Below, piece after piece: positions 50,924 through 60,692 of a stretch of 64,000 nucleotides of DNA. A program made the position numbers and the translations under genes. How positions within the stretch are numbered: position 1 is the first letter of the stretch; each line of letters begins with the position of its first letter. Source of the DNA: Planococcus donghaensis (GTDB taxonomy: Bacteria; Bacillota; Bacilli; Bacillales_A; Planococcaceae); NCBI RefSeq assembly GCF_001687665.2, contig NZ_CP016543.2, positions 868,001 to 932,000 on the forward strand, given 5' to 3'. Under the pieces are notes generated by a model. That model was not told the origin of the DNA, did no database searches, and saw only the letters and a list, made by a program, of their open reading frames with translations.

Positions 50924-52018
50924 ATGAATCAGAAAGAAATGGAAGTTTTAGAATTGATCCGCCGAAATCCGTACCTGTCCCAACAAGAAATGGCGGAAAA
51001 GTTAAACATGTCTAGACCTTCGCTAGCCAATTTCATCTCGAGCCTAATGAGACAAGGTAAAATTTTAGGACGCGCCTATGTATTACCAGAAGAAAAAACA
51101 GTCATTTGTATTGGGGGGGCGAATGTTGATAGGAAATTCCTAATGCAGCAGCCTGCACAGATGGGCACTTCAAACCCAGCATCTGTTTCTGGCAGTGTTG
51201 GGGGAGTTGCGAGAAATGTTGCTGAAAATTTGGGACGATTAGGCAATTCGGTAAAGTTATTGTCCATTGTTGGAAATGATCCAGAGTGGGAGTTAATCGA
51301 AGCAGCATCAAGTTCGTTTATGTCTACAGAACTTACCAAAGCGGTCGAAGGCCTTTCAACTGGAACCTACACAGCGATTTTAGAACCTGATGGTGAAATG
51401 ATATTAGCAATGGCAGATATGAAAATATATGATTTTATGACACCAAGCTATCTTTCGAAAAATGAAAGTGCTTTACTGTCTGCAACCTTTCTTATAATGG
51501 ATTTAAACTGTCCACGTGACACGGTAGAATATGTACGAAAACTTGCTTTAGCTAACAGCATTTCATTGGCGGTTATTCCGGTATCGGCTCCAAAGATGAA
51601 TCATTTGAGTGATGATTTATCTGGGGTTAGTTGGCTAATTTTAAATCGCGATGAAGCAAGTAAATATTTGCACATATCCATAGAGTCAACCGAAGAGTGG
51701 TATCAGGCCGCTCAACAAATTGTAGATCGAGGAGCAGAGTCAGTGGTGATTACAGGTGGAAAAGACGGCGCTATAGCTGGAAATTCCACAGGTACTAAAC
51801 ACTATTCTTCAATACCAGTCGAACATGTAGCCGACGTGACAGGTGCTGGGGATGCATTTTCAAGTGCAATCGTCCATAGCATATTAGGTAACCAAGATTT
51901 AGACGGAGCGATTCGTGCGGGGATGGTAAATGCGGCAAAAACGTTAGAAAGCAACATGACTGTCCGTAATGAATTAACAGCGATACAACTACAAAAAGAA
52001 CTGGAGGAAATACAATGA
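50924..52018 (+). CDS. psuK: Pseudouridine kinase with N-terminal winged helix
   Basis: This 364-residue fusion has an N-terminal helix-turn-helix ([20 protein letters not shown] then [13 protein letters not shown], residues 8-43) and a PfkB-family sugar kinase domain: [25 protein letters not shown] and the C-terminal [12 protein letters not shown] with the catalytic Asp. The paired psuG gene makes pseudouridine the likely substrate, giving pseudouridine 5'-phosphate. The HTH suggests it also regulates its own operon. The ATG follows AGGGGGTG (50911-50918). It overlaps psuG by four bases. Confidence 0.87.
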   Translation: MNQKEMEVLELIRRNPYLSQQEMAEKLNMSRPSLANFISSLMRQGKILGRAYVLPEEKTVICIGGANVDRKFLMQQPAQMGTSNPASVSGSVGGVARNVAENLGRLGNSVKLLSIVGNDPEWELIEAASSSFMSTELTKAVEGLSTGTYTAILEPDGEMILAMADMKIYDFMTPSYLSKNESALLSATFLIMDLNCPRDTVEYVRKLALANSISLAVIPVSAPKMNHLSDDLSGVSWLILNRDEASKYLHISIESTEEWYQAAQQIVDRGAESVVITGGKDGAIAGNSTGTKHYSSIPVEHVADVTGAGDAFSSAIVHSILGNQDLDGAIRAGMVNAAKTLESNMTVRNELTAIQLQKELEEIQ

Positions 52019-52926
52019 ACACAATGATTTCGTATTCAACAGAAGTACAACAGGCACTAGAGGGCAAAAAACCAATCGTAGCGCTCGAGTCAACTATTAT
52101 TTCACATGGTATGCCTTATCCACAAAACGTCGAAACAGCTCGTATCGTCGAGCAAATTATCCGTGATAACGGTGCAGTTCCAGCAACTATCGCAATAATG
52201 GACGGCAAAATTAAAATCGGTTTGTCTGAAGAAGAATTAGAATTACTTGGGAACACGCCAGGTGTTTCTAAAGTTTCGAGAAGAGACATCGGTCAAATAA
52301 TCGCAACAAATCAAATTGGAGCAACAACTGTAGCAGCAACGATGATCTGCGCAGAACTTGCGGGCATTCGTGTTTTTGCTACGGGTGGTATTGGTGGAGT
52401 ACACAGAGGTGCAGAAACAACGATGGACATTTCAGCAGATTTGGAAGAACTCTCTCAGACGGGAGTGGCTGTTGTATGTGCAGGAGCAAAATCAATTTTG
52501 GATATTGGGTTAACAATGGAATACCTTGAAACAAAAGGTGTTCCCGTTATCGGCTACCAAACTGATGTAATGCCAGCATTCTACACGCGTTCTAGTAATT
52601 TTGAGTTAACGTTCCGTACAGACAACGCAGATGAGTTGGCAAAAGTACTAAAAGCAAAATGGGATTTAGGCATTGATGGCGGAGCAGTTATCGCAAATCC
52701 AATTCCAGCAGAGCATGCGCTAGAAGAATCGTTCATTAACGACATTATTGCACAGGCAATGGCTGAGGCAACTGACAATGGCATTTCTGGGAAAGAAGTT
52801 ACGCCTTTCCTGTTAGGTAAAGTAAAAGAATTAACAGAAGGCAAAAGTTTAGTGGCCAATATTGAGTTAGTGAAGCATAATGCAAAAGTTGGAGCAGAAC
52901 TCGCCGTAGCTTATAACAAACTTTAA
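52015..52926 (+). CDS. psuG: Pseudouridine-5'-phosphate glycosidase
   Basis: This 303-residue enzyme splits the C-C bond of pseudouridine 5'-phosphate to uracil and ribose 5-phosphate. It carries [32 protein letters not shown] and [13 protein letters not shown], all family signatures. Its ATG overlaps the psuK stop. With psuK it forms a complete pathway for recycling modified nucleosides from RNA. Confidence 0.94.
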   Translation: MNTMISYSTEVQQALEGKKPIVALESTIISHGMPYPQNVETARIVEQIIRDNGAVPATIAIMDGKIKIGLSEEELELLGNTPGVSKVSRRDIGQIIATNQIGATTVAATMICAELAGIRVFATGGIGGVHRGAETTMDISADLEELSQTGVAVVCAGAKSILDIGLTMEYLETKGVPVIGYQTDVMPAFYTRSSNFELTFRTDNADELAKVLKAKWDLGIDGGAVIANPIPAEHALEESFINDIIAQAMAEATDNGISGKEVTPFLLGKVKELTEGKSLVANIELVKHNAKVGAELAVAYNKL

Positions 52927-52940
52927 GAAGAATTTGTGAA

Positions 52941-52967
52941 AAGAAGTCCATTCGTGGGCTTCTTTTT
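52941..52967 (+). terminator. Terminator after psuG
   Basis: Stem AAGAAGTCC / GGGCTTCTT (52941-52949 with 52956-52964) and a T run. Confidence 0.85.
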
Positions 52968-52987
52968 TTGTTGGAAAGCGATTAGTG

Positions 52988-53014
52988 GTTTTTAATGTCT
53001 TAAATTTAGGGTAA
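52988..53014 (+). promoter_or_regulatory. SigB-like promoter of monooxygenase operon
   Basis: GTTTTT (52988-52993) and GGGTAA (53009-53014), 15 bases apart, or TTTTAA with a 13-base spacer, resemble a sigma-B promoter. It is a pattern match; no good sigma-A promoter is evident. Confidence 0.4.
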
Positions 53015-53037
53015 AGAGATGCAAGGGGTTGAGGTGA

Positions 53038-54345
53038 ATGAAAACAGATGTATTCATTGGCGGAGGCGGAATTGGTGGATTGACGCTTGCTTTGAAATTG
53101 GCACAACGAGGCACCCAAGTAATTCTTGCCGAGCGAATGGCTGTAAAGGCACCCACCTATAAAGGGGAGCTATTACAACCAAAAAGCATGCAGATCTTTG
53201 ATGAACTTGGAATTTATGAGCAAATATGTGATCGGTCAAACGAAATTAAAGTATTAGATATGCTTGAACTTTCTAGCTCTTTGCAAGTAAAAGACCAATC
53301 ATTCATGGATTACAACGTCTTACCCGGTAAATACAATGCAGCGTATATGATGCATCACGAAGAGTTAAAAGCGGTTATATTAAATGCTGCATGTAAATAT
53401 AATAATTTTCACTATTTAAAAGGGACTGCCTGTAAAGGGTACGGAGATAAAACAGCTATCCTCCAAAAAGGAACAGAGAAATTTGAAGTGGAAGCCAAAT
53501 TCTTTTTTGGCGCAGAAGGGCGTTCATCGGTTACCCGAAAAGCGATGGAGGTAGAAGTAAAACAAACCACGTACAATCATCACTTTTTAACAGTTACTTT
53601 TCCGCGAGCGAAGGATTTTACAGATGGCAAAATTATTTCTACATATAATCGGTTTTTAGGTCTTTTTCCGCTACCAGATGATCAAGTTCGCAGTGTGTAT
53701 TTGATCCCTCCAGGCGATTACAAACAGTTAAAAGAAAAGCCAATTAGTCATTTTCATAAACTTTATACAGACTTAGCACCTGTCGTAGATGGTTATGTTC
53801 AACAATTAAGCGATTGGAAAAAAATTCAATTGATGATTCCTGTCATGTATCATGCAAATTCTTATGTTAAAGGCAATAAAGCAATTATTGGAGACGCCTG
53901 CCACGCTGTTCATCCAATGGCAGGAGAAGGGATGAACATGGCAATACAAGACGCCGATATTTTAGGGGAATTAACAGCAGACATGTTCGAACAGAAAAAA
54001 ATTCATCCAAGCAATTTAAAATGGTATGAACATGTTCGTTATAAACGCGCTGATCATGTGATTCAATTGAGTCATTTAGCAGCTCTAGCCTATTCGTTTC
54101 CATTTAAACCGGTGAGCTATATACGCCAGCGAACATTTGAACGTATGGAAGAAGATCCCATTCTCCACTTTAAGCAAATGTTGAATGTGTCGGGTCTTGG
54201 CATGTGGAAAGAAAATGTTCGTGATCGATTTATACAAGGTGGCATTATGCCTGTACGTATGAAGGATTTGCCGAAAGATCGAAAAGAATTAAAGTACTAT
54301 ACACCGGAAGATGATTATCCATGGAAAACGGAGGGACTCATATGA
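53038..54345 (+). CDS. FAD-dependent aromatic monooxygenase
   Basis: This 435-residue flavoprotein belongs to the PHBH/UbiH-like monooxygenases. It has the dinucleotide loop FIGGGGIGGLTLALKLAQRG at the N-terminus and the FAD-ribityl motif GDACHAVHPMAGEGMN near residue 285. Such enzymes hydroxylate aromatic rings using NAD(P)H and oxygen. The substrate is unknown. AAGGGG lies nine bases before the ATG. It overlaps a methyltransferase gene by four bases, so hydroxylation followed by methylation of the same compound is likely. Confidence 0.82.
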   Translation: MKTDVFIGGGGIGGLTLALKLAQRGTQVILAERMAVKAPTYKGELLQPKSMQIFDELGIYEQICDRSNEIKVLDMLELSSSLQVKDQSFMDYNVLPGKYNAAYMMHHEELKAVILNAACKYNNFHYLKGTACKGYGDKTAILQKGTEKFEVEAKFFFGAEGRSSVTRKAMEVEVKQTTYNHHFLTVTFPRAKDFTDGKIISTYNRFLGLFPLPDDQVRSVYLIPPGDYKQLKEKPISHFHKLYTDLAPVVDGYVQQLSDWKKIQLMIPVMYHANSYVKGNKAIIGDACHAVHPMAGEGMNMAIQDADILGELTADMFEQKKIHPSNLKWYEHVRYKRADHVIQLSHLAALAYSFPFKPVSYIRQRTFERMEEDPILHFKQMLNVSGLGMWKENVRDRFIQGGIMPVRMKDLPKDRKELKYYTPEDDYPWKTEGLI

Positions 54346-55328
54346 TCGACGTGATGAAAATGTTTAAAGCAAGAATGTATATGAAGCGCAACCAGCCTTT
54401 TTTGTATAGTTGGCATGCTTATGTTGGGTATGAATTAGATTTATTTAAAGCATTCGAGCGCCCAGTAACAAAATGGGATGTTGCAGATGCTCTTCAACTG
54501 GATGAAGATTTATTAAATCAGTGGGTCAGTGTAGGTGTCTCAATTGGTCATTTAAAAGAAGCTGGAAGAGATCGTTATAAAACGTGGAATGCTTGGAAGT
54601 TGCCAAAACCAAAAGGCAATAATTCGTCTGGTGTGCTCTTAAAAGAAATGATGGAATTGCATATTCCAACACTTTTAAGTTATCCCGACATGATGCGTAA
54701 GCAGGAACGTCTTCATTTTGATGAAGAAAAGCACGCACCAACTGTGGCTGAGACAAGTCGTTTGCTAGAAGTATTAGCGTTGCCGAAAATGACAAGAAGG
54801 TTAAAAGAAAAGCACATGGATACAGTATTAGATATTGGTTGTGGTGAAGGAGGCTATATTAAAAAATTAGCTGAACGCTTTCCAAATACGCATTTTACTG
54901 GCATAGAAATAAGTCCAGCAGTAGCAGAAGTGGCGAAGAGTCTGACGGAAGAAAACAACAACATATCGATTGAAAACGCAGATCTTTGGGAATACAAACC
55001 CGACGAACAACAAGGGATGGTTATGATGAACAACGTCATTCACTATATCGACCTCGACAAACGCCAAGATCTATTTAAAGAATTAGCCAGCTGGGTTAAA
55101 GAAAAAGGAATTTTATCAGTGGTGACACCAATTGCAGGCGATAGTGATAGCCCGCCATTTGCCAATGTCTTTAATAGCTTTTTCTCATCTTTCGACAATT
55201 TATACCGTTTACCAGAACGAGAAGAGTTGGTCGAATGGGGAGAGCAAGCAGGTCTCAAATTACTAAGCATCCAAACCGTCATAAAAGAAGGAGGCTGGTA
55301 TATTGTGCAATATGAAAAGAAAAGCTGA
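54342..55328 (+). CDS. SAM-dependent (O-)methyltransferase
   Basis: This 328-residue class I methyltransferase has SAM motif I as VLDIGCGEGGY near residue 160 and motif FTGIEISPA after it. The N-terminal 100 residues (VGYELDLFKAFERPVTKWDV and onward) look like the winged-helix dimerisation domain of small-molecule O-methyltransferases. The ATG at 54342 overlaps the monooxygenase stop and follows GGAGGG (54330-54335); the frame opens at 54321. It probably methylates the hydroxyl placed by its partner. Confidence 0.8.
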   Translation: MIDVMKMFKARMYMKRNQPFLYSWHAYVGYELDLFKAFERPVTKWDVADALQLDEDLLNQWVSVGVSIGHLKEAGRDRYKTWNAWKLPKPKGNNSSGVLLKEMMELHIPTLLSYPDMMRKQERLHFDEEKHAPTVAETSRLLEVLALPKMTRRLKEKHMDTVLDIGCGEGGYIKKLAERFPNTHFTGIEISPAVAEVAKSLTEENNNISIENADLWEYKPDEQQGMVMMNNVIHYIDLDKRQDLFKELASWVKEKGILSVVTPIAGDSDSPPFANVFNSFFSSFDNLYRLPEREELVEWGEQAGLKLLSIQTVIKEGGWYIVQYEKKS

Positions 55329-55364
55329 AGAAGCCGTTAAGGTTCGACAGGTATAAGGAAAAAT

Positions 55365-55406
55365 AAAAAACAACCTTGAAGGATATTCGCCTTCAAGGTT
55401 GTTTTT
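55365..55406. terminator. Bidirectional terminator between methyltransferase and yfkK
   Basis: A 17-base stem (CAACCTTGAAGG with CCTTCAAGGTTG, extended by A and T tracts, 55365-55382 with 55390-55406). Confidence 0.92.
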
Positions 55407-55407
55407 A

Positions 55408-55629
55408 TTACTTGCGTAATGAACCAAGTTCAGTTGCAATAGCTTGCATTTCACTTGTACTAAACTTGTCGCGTGTTGCGACCATTTGGTATAAGTCATG
55501 TAAATCTTCATATTGAGAAGCGTTGAAATGTTCAGCTTTCATTGCATCAACATTGACCATACGCAATTTTGCTTTTATTTCTTCGATCATGAAGCTGACA
55601 TTTTCTGGAGAAGGTGTAGATAAGTCCAT
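55408..55629 (-). CDS. yfkK: UPF0435 protein, YfkK-like
   Basis: This 73-residue DUF1128 (UPF0435) protein is similar along its length to B. subtilis Yfk[28 protein letters not shown] and [18 protein letters not shown]. The function is unknown. AGGCAGG lies before the ATG. The symporter gene upstream on the same strand ends 58 bases away. Confidence 0.85.
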   Translation of the reverse strand: MDLSTPSPENVSFMIEEIKAKLRMVNVDAMKAEHFNASQYEDLHDLYQMVATRDKFSTSEMQAIATELGSLRK

Positions 55630-55687
55630 GATAAGTTCCTGCCTTTCAGGTGGGTATACTTTATCATTTCATTATTCAAATGCAATG

Positions 55688-57049
55688 TCAATTGCCAGCT
55701 TGTTTTGCTTCTTTTTCTTCTTTGATTTTTGCAATAATGCGTTTCGTTTCTAGAACAATGACACCTGACAAACCGAGAAGTCCGATTAAGTTAGGGAATG
55801 CCATTAATCCATTCATAACGTCAGAGAAAGTCCAGACAACATCAAGTGAAACAGTTGCACCAACGAATACCATTAAGACAAATGCTACGCGGTAAACAAT
55901 CAGCAATGCTGGATTCTTAAATAAGTATTGGAAACATTTCTCTCCGTAATATGACCAACCAATAATCGTAGAAGATGCAAAGAAGATTAAACCGATAGCT
56001 ACGATAATCGGACCTGCGCCTCCTAGAAATTGTTCGAAAGCAGCCGTTGTTAATGCGGCGCCTTCAAGAGTTTCATCTTTATAAAGACCTGACATAACAA
56101 TCGTCACACCTGTGATTGAACAAATAATGATTGTATCAAAAAGTACTTGTGTCATTGACACTAATGCCTGACGTCCAGGTAAATCTGTGATAGCAGCAGC
56201 TGCAGCGATCGGAGCCGATCCAAGTCCAGCTTCGTTGGAGAATACGCCTCGTGCGACACCATAGCGAATAGCAGCACCAATAGCACCACCGACTGCAGCT
56301 TCACCTGTAAATGCAGCACTGAAAATTGTACCAAGAGCAGCTGGAATCAATTCCATGTTCAGAATCATAATAATGATACCTGCGATTATATAAAATAATG
56401 CCATGAAAGGAACAAAGAAAGAGGTAACACGTCCGATACTCTTAATCCCGCCAAGTAAAACTAGAGCAGTGAATATTGTTAAAATGATTCCTGTAATCCA
56501 TGTTGGAACGCTAAATGTATCACGAACAACCGATGCAACGGAGTTTGATTGTGTTCCGTTCCCGATACCAAAAGCAGCAATGGCTCCGAAAATAGCAAAT
56601 AATACTGCTAACCATTTTTGTTTTAATCCGTGTTCAAGGTAATACATAGGTCCGCCAGCCATTTGGCCTCTGGCGTCTACTACACGATACTTAACAGCAA
56701 GAATGGCTTCACCGTATTTAGTCGCCATCCCGAAGAATGCAGAAAACCACATCCAGAAAATAGCACCTGGTCCACCAAGAATAACAGCGGTCGCAACACC
56801 GACAATATTACCGGTACCAACTGTGGCAGCCATTGCAGTAGAAAGTGCTTGGAAATGACTAATATCTCCTTTAGAAGTTGTGTCAGTATTTTTAGTGAAA
56901 ACCAATTTTAATGCATAAGGCAATAAACGAAGCTGCAGGACACCTAAACGAACGGTTAAGAAAATTCCTGTTCCTACTAATAAAATTAATAAAGGTGGTC
57001 CCCATACAAATCCGCTAATCGTACCCAATAATTCTTCAAATTGTGCCAT
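55688..57049 (-). CDS. AGCS-family sodium:amino acid symporter
   Basis: This 453-residue carrier of the alanine/glycine:cation symporter family has about 11 helices. The family motif appears as ATVGTGNIVGVATA near residue 75, and RGVFSNEAGLGSAPIAAA near residue 270. It takes up alanine, glycine or glutamine with sodium; AlsT-type proteins of Bacillales are the nearest by memory. An AAGGGGGAA site precedes the ATG. Confidence 0.9.
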   Translation of the reverse strand: MAQFEELLGTISGFVWGPPLLILLVGTGIFLTVRLGVLQLRLLPYALKLVFTKNTDTTSKGDISHFQALSTAMAATVGTGNIVGVATAVILGGPGAIFWMWFSAFFGMATKYGEAILAVKYRVVDARGQMAGGPMYYLEHGLKQKWLAVLFAIFGAIAAFGIGNGTQSNSVASVVRDTFSVPTWITGIILTIFTALVLLGGIKSIGRVTSFFVPFMALFYIIAGIIIMILNMELIPAALGTIFSAAFTGEAAVGGAIGAAIRYGVARGVFSNEAGLGSAPIAAAAAITDLPGRQALVSMTQVLFDTIIICSITGVTIVMSGLYKDETLEGAALTTAAFEQFLGGAGPIIVAIGLIFFASSTIIGWSYYGEKCFQYLFKNPALLIVYRVAFVLMVFVGATVSLDVVWTFSDVMNGLMAFPNLIGLLGLSGVIVLETKRIIAKIKEEKEAKQAGN

Positions 57050-57153
57050 TATTATTCCCCCTTATATCGCTCCTCTTCTATCTATAAAACCTCCTGTAAA
57101 CATAATATTCCGAAACTTCTTAGAGATAGTCAAGCTATTTTTACAAAAAAAGC

Positions 57154-57179
57154 GTTTAGGTCCCTAATGATTAGGGAAA
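57154..57179 (+). promoter_or_regulatory. SigB-like promoter of ytxH-yihY pair
   Basis: GTTTAG (57154-57159) and GGGAAA (57174-57179) with a 14-base spacer match the sigma-B consensus well. As I recall, the B. subtilis homologue yfkH lies in a SigB-controlled operon, which supports the call. Confidence 0.6.
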
Positions 57180-57226
57180 ATTCCTAACAGATGTGAAATT
57201 ATTTATACTACTGGGAGGAATTTAGG

Positions 57227-57688
57227 ATGAGCCAAAACAAATTGATGACAGGATTATTAGTAGGAGCAGCAGTGGGAGTTATTGTCTCGCTATTTGACCG
57301 CAATACAAGAAACGATGTTATTGAAAAATCTAGAAAAGCGTCTGACAATGCAAAATACTATGCTTCAAATAGAGATGAATTAGTGCAAGCTTTCCAGCAG
57401 CAAGCTGAGAGAGCTCAAAACTTATATTCTCGTATTTCTGAAGATGCTTCTTATGTAGGAAGTAAAGTAAATGAATTAAAAGAAATGTCTCCACAAGTAA
57501 AAGAAATGGCGCTTGAAACAAAAGAGGCGTTCTTAGATACAAAAGAAGCGGTTATCGAAACAAAAGAAGATGTCGTGTCAGCAGTGAAAGAAGACAATCC
57601 ATCTCCAACTACTTCGTTAGGAGATAACAATACAACCGATTCAAACAGTCAACCCAGCGGGAAAACCAATTCAGAAAATCGGTTATAG
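57227..57688 (+). CDS. YtxH-like general stress protein
   Basis: This 153-residue protein begins with a glycine-rich membrane segment (LMTGLLVGAAVGVIVSLF) and goes on to a long charged amphipathic helical region with repeated ETKEA/DTKEA units (about residues 88-118) and a disordered Ser/Thr/Asn tail. This is the YtxH layout seen in stress-induced proteins of Bacillales. GGGAGGAA lies before the ATG. A YihY gene follows after 13 bases. Confidence 0.78.
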   Translation: MSQNKLMTGLLVGAAVGVIVSLFDRNTRNDVIEKSRKASDNAKYYASNRDELVQAFQQQAERAQNLYSRISEDASYVGSKVNELKEMSPQVKEMALETKEAFLDTKEAVIETKEDVVSAVKEDNPSPTTSLGDNNTTDSNSQPSGKTNSENRL

Positions 57689-57701
57689 GAAGTTTGTACC
57701 G

Positions 57702-58601
57702 ATGAAGCCCGCAGATCAGCAACCTACTGACAGCGAAAAACGTGCCTTTTCGAACACTTATGATGTAACAAAAGGTAGCGGGTTTTTAAAAGAATTGTTT
57801 CAACGGATTAAAGACGTCGACGTGCCAGGGCTTGGAGCACAGTTGGCGTTTTTTTTCCTCTTATCGATATTTCCTTTATTAATTTTCTTAGTTACATTAT
57901 TGCCCTATTTGGCCTTGTCGCGTGGCGAAATTTTTAACTTTTTAGAAGAAGTTGTGCCTGGAACGGTCTACGTTCTCATTGAAAGTACAGTGGTAGAAGT
58001 TTTAACTACACAAAATACAGGGTTACTATCTTTTGGTATTTTAGCAACCATATGGTCGGCGAGTCTAGGTATGAACGCGCTGATAAAATCGCTGAATCTC
58101 TCCTATAAAGTTGCAGAAAATCGTCCGATTCTTTTGGCTAGAGCAATGTCGATTATCTTAACGGTTTTGTTGATTTTCATTTTAATCGTAGCGCTAGCTT
58201 TGCCGATTTTTGGCGAACAACTTGGAAGGTTGATTTTTTCATTTTTAGGCTTGGAAGAAAGCTTTTTAGTCGTTTGGAATTCTGTCCGCTTTACCATTCC
58301 GGCTATCGTCATTTTTGTTGCGTGTGCCATTATTTATTGGTTGGCTCCAAATGTGAGGCTTAATATTTTAAGTGTGCTAGCTGGAGCTGCTTTTGCGGCA
58401 ACAGGGTGGTTGCTGACATCTTACTTATTTTCCATTTATGTTAAAAATTTCGGAAGTTTCTCTGCAACGTATGGCAGTATTGGAGCTATTATTGTGTTGA
58501 TGCTTTGGTTGTATGTCTCTGCAATGATCTTAGTGATTGGTGGCCAGATTAATGCCGTGATGAAAGAAAGACGGCATTTGTTAAAGAAGAAAACGACGTG
58601 A
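57702..58601 (+). CDS. yfkH: YihY/YfkH-family membrane protein
   Basis: This 299-residue protein of the YihY (formerly RNase BN-like, UPF0761) family has about six helices. It contains LGAQLAFFFLLSIFPLLIFL, SLGMNALIKSLN and the C-terminal TYGSIGAIIVLMLWLYVSA, all typical. It is not a nuclease by current understanding; its transport or envelope role is unclear. It is probably cotranscribed with the YtxH gene. Its stop lies in a strong terminator. Confidence 0.87.
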   Translation: MKPADQQPTDSEKRAFSNTYDVTKGSGFLKELFQRIKDVDVPGLGAQLAFFFLLSIFPLLIFLVTLLPYLALSRGEIFNFLEEVVPGTVYVLIESTVVEVLTTQNTGLLSFGILATIWSASLGMNALIKSLNLSYKVAENRPILLARAMSIILTVLLIFILIVALALPIFGEQLGRLIFSFLGLEESFLVVWNSVRFTIPAIVIFVACAIIYWLAPNVRLNILSVLAGAAFAATGWLLTSYLFSIYVKNFGSFSATYGSIGAIIVLMLWLYVSAMILVIGGQINAVMKERRHLLKKKTT

Positions 58602-58627
58602 ATGGTTAACCATTCACGTCGTTTTTT
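58590..58627. terminator. Bidirectional terminator
   Basis: A perfect 36-base palindrome (58590-58607 with 58608-58625) that includes the YihY stop codon and ends just short of the convergent ATPase stop. Confidence 0.92.
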
Positions 58628-58628
58628 G

Positions 58629-60497
58629 TTATACACTGCGATTAAGCATGCGCAAGCCGTTTAAAATGACTAAAATCGTACTGCCTTCGTGACCAATAAC
58701 ACCGAGCGGTAGTGTAATCGTTTGGAAAAAGTTTGAGATGATTAAAATTATGATAACAGCAACTGAAAAAAAGATGTTTTGTTTAACGATACGTTGCATT
58801 TTCTTAGAAAGGCGAATTGCGTAGGCAATACGAGATAAATCATTTTTCATCAAGATGACATCTGCCGTTTCCAACGCAATATCTGTTCCTTCACCCATGG
58901 CGATCCCAGTAGTCGCAGTTGCAAGAGCAGGAGCATCGTTTATGCCGTCGCCTGTCATCGCCACAAATTCGTATTTTTTTACAAGTTTTTTCAGTTCATC
59001 GACCTTATCAGCTGGTAAGCATTCTGCAATATAGTCGTCAACTCCTGTTTCTTTTGCAATGACACCTGCAGTTTTGCGATTGTCGCCCGTCAGCATAATG
59101 CAATAGATGCCTGCTTTTTTTAGTTCATCGATTGTTGCCTTAGTATTGTTACGAACTGTATCTTTCAATGCCATAGCGGCGAGTATGCCTTTACTGTCAC
59201 GAACAAAGGTCACCGTTTTCCCTTGGTTCGCTAGTTTTTCCAATAAACCATCTTCAAAAGCCGCAGCGAGGGATTCTCCAACAAACTTTGGTTTTCCAAC
59301 TAGAAACTCTTCGTTGTTAATAGTGGATTTTAAGCCGTTGCCAGGAACATCTTCTATCATTAAGTTAGGCAAAGGAACAATTCCTTCAGAAACTATAAAA
59401 TCATGAATAGCTTTTGCTAAAGGATGATTTGACTGCGACTCAATTCCAGCAATTCTGGCCATTGCTAACTGTGAATCGGCTCCTGGACGAATAACAAAAT
59501 CAGTCACTTCGGGTTTGCCTCTAGTCAATGTGCCTGTTTTATCAAGGGCAATAGCTTGAACCATGCTTAGATTTTCTAAATGGATCCCGCCTTTAAAAAT
59601 GATGCCGTTTTTTGCACCGTTGGATATGGCAGCAAGTGTCGCAGGCATGATTGAAGCAACAAGGGCGCAAGGAGAGGCTACTACGAGCAAGACGATTGCA
59701 CGGTAAAAGGTTGTATTCCAATCCCAACCAACTAGATAATGGGGCAGGAATAACATTAAGACAAAAACGAAGATGACGACTTTTACATAACGCCCTTCAA
59801 ACCGTTCGATAAATTGCTGAGAAGGGGATTTTTCACTTTGTGCAGATTGCACCAAGTCAATGATTTTTTGAAATAAGGTTTCAGTGCTAGGCTTAGTCAT
59901 TTCCATCGTAATGGTACCAGACAAATTAACCGTACCTGCAAAAAGCTCGTCTTCCTTGTATTTAGAAACAGGGAGAGCCTCACCACTTATTGCTGATTCG
60001 TCCACTGCCGTTTGCCCTTTTTGAAGGACACCGTCTACAGGAACGCGTTCTCCTGGCTTTACCACAATAGAGTCTCCAGTACTCAGTTCATTTAAAGAAA
60101 CGAGAACTGTTTGATTGTCTCTGACTAACCAGGCTGTTTCGGGTTGAATTTTCATTAAAGACGTAATTTCTTTTTTGCTTTTGTTGATCGTATACGTTTC
60201 TAATGCACCGCTCAGAGAAAATATAAAGATTAAGATTGCGCCTTCGGTCCAATATCCAATGATCGAAGAGCCAACTGCCGCTAAAATCATTAAAATTTCA
60301 ACATTTAATTGTTTATCTTCAAGGGTTTTAAGTATGCCATATTTGGCTTTGGCATAGCCTCCAATTCCGAAGGCGAGTATATAAATAATAGCGGAGAGAG
60401 TAGCGTTTTGCTGTAGTTCGAGTGTGAAGGCAATGACGATTAATATACCGGATATTATAGAGGCAATCAATTCAATATGCATTTTAACAAATGACAT
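58629..60497 (-). CDS. Heavy-metal P1B-type ATPase, ZosA-like
   Basis: This 622-residue metal pump has the phosphorylation motif ALDKTGTLTRG, actuator TGES-like SGEALP, the SPCALV metal-path motif in helix 6, NHPLAKA (HP locus) and GDGINDAPAL. It lacks an N-terminal metal-binding domain, as does B. subtilis ZosA, and SPCALV suggests zinc, cadmium or cobalt. The ATG at 60497 follows GAGGTG; a GTG at 60506 overlaps that site. No metal regulator lies nearby and I see no clear Per box. Confidence 0.87.
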   Translation of the reverse strand: MSFVKMHIELIASIISGILIVIAFTLELQQNATLSAIIYILAFGIGGYAKAKYGILKTLEDKQLNVEILMILAAVGSSIIGYWTEGAILIFIFSLSGALETYTINKSKKEITSLMKIQPETAWLVRDNQTVLVSLNELSTGDSIVVKPGERVPVDGVLQKGQTAVDESAISGEALPVSKYKEDELFAGTVNLSGTITMEMTKPSTETLFQKIIDLVQSAQSEKSPSQQFIERFEGRYVKVVIFVFVLMLFLPHYLVGWDWNTTFYRAIVLLVVASPCALVASIMPATLAAISNGAKNGIIFKGGIHLENLSMVQAIALDKTGTLTRGKPEVTDFVIRPGADSQLAMARIAGIESQSNHPLAKAIHDFIVSEGIVPLPNLMIEDVPGNGLKSTINNEEFLVGKPKFVGESLAAAFEDGLLEKLANQGKTVTFVRDSKGILAAMALKDTVRNNTKATIDELKKAGIYCIMLTGDNRKTAGVIAKETGVDDYIAECLPADKVDELKKLVKKYEFVAMTGDGINDAPALATATTGIAMGEGTDIALETADVILMKNDLSRIAYAIRLSKKMQRIVKQNIFFSVAVIIILIISNFFQTITLPLGVIGHEGSTILVILNGLRMLNRSV

Positions 60498-60660
60498 GAG
60501 TAGCACCTCACTTTCTAGAATCCAATTTAATCAATCCACATAGACGAATAAATATTAAGGAGCTTGAGAAAGGAGAAATTTAAAACCTATTTACTCTTTA
60601 GTTTATCACAGAGCTTCCAAACAAAAGGAGAATGAGGCTTATGTGAAAAGTCAAAAAAAA

Positions 60661-60687
60661 AAATCCGCTCTCAAAGAAAGCGGATTT
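60661..60687 (-). terminator. Terminator after SE1561-type gene
   Basis: AAATCCGCT (60661-60669) pairs with AGCGGATTT (60679-60687); a run of eleven Ts follows on the minus strand. Confidence 0.88.
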
Positions 60688-60692
60688 ACAGA

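Noticed and set aside
60498..60692. A metal-responsive operator for the ZosA-like ATPase
   Set aside because: No Per box (TTATAATNATTATAA-like) or CzrA/ArsR-type palindrome stands out upstream of its start.
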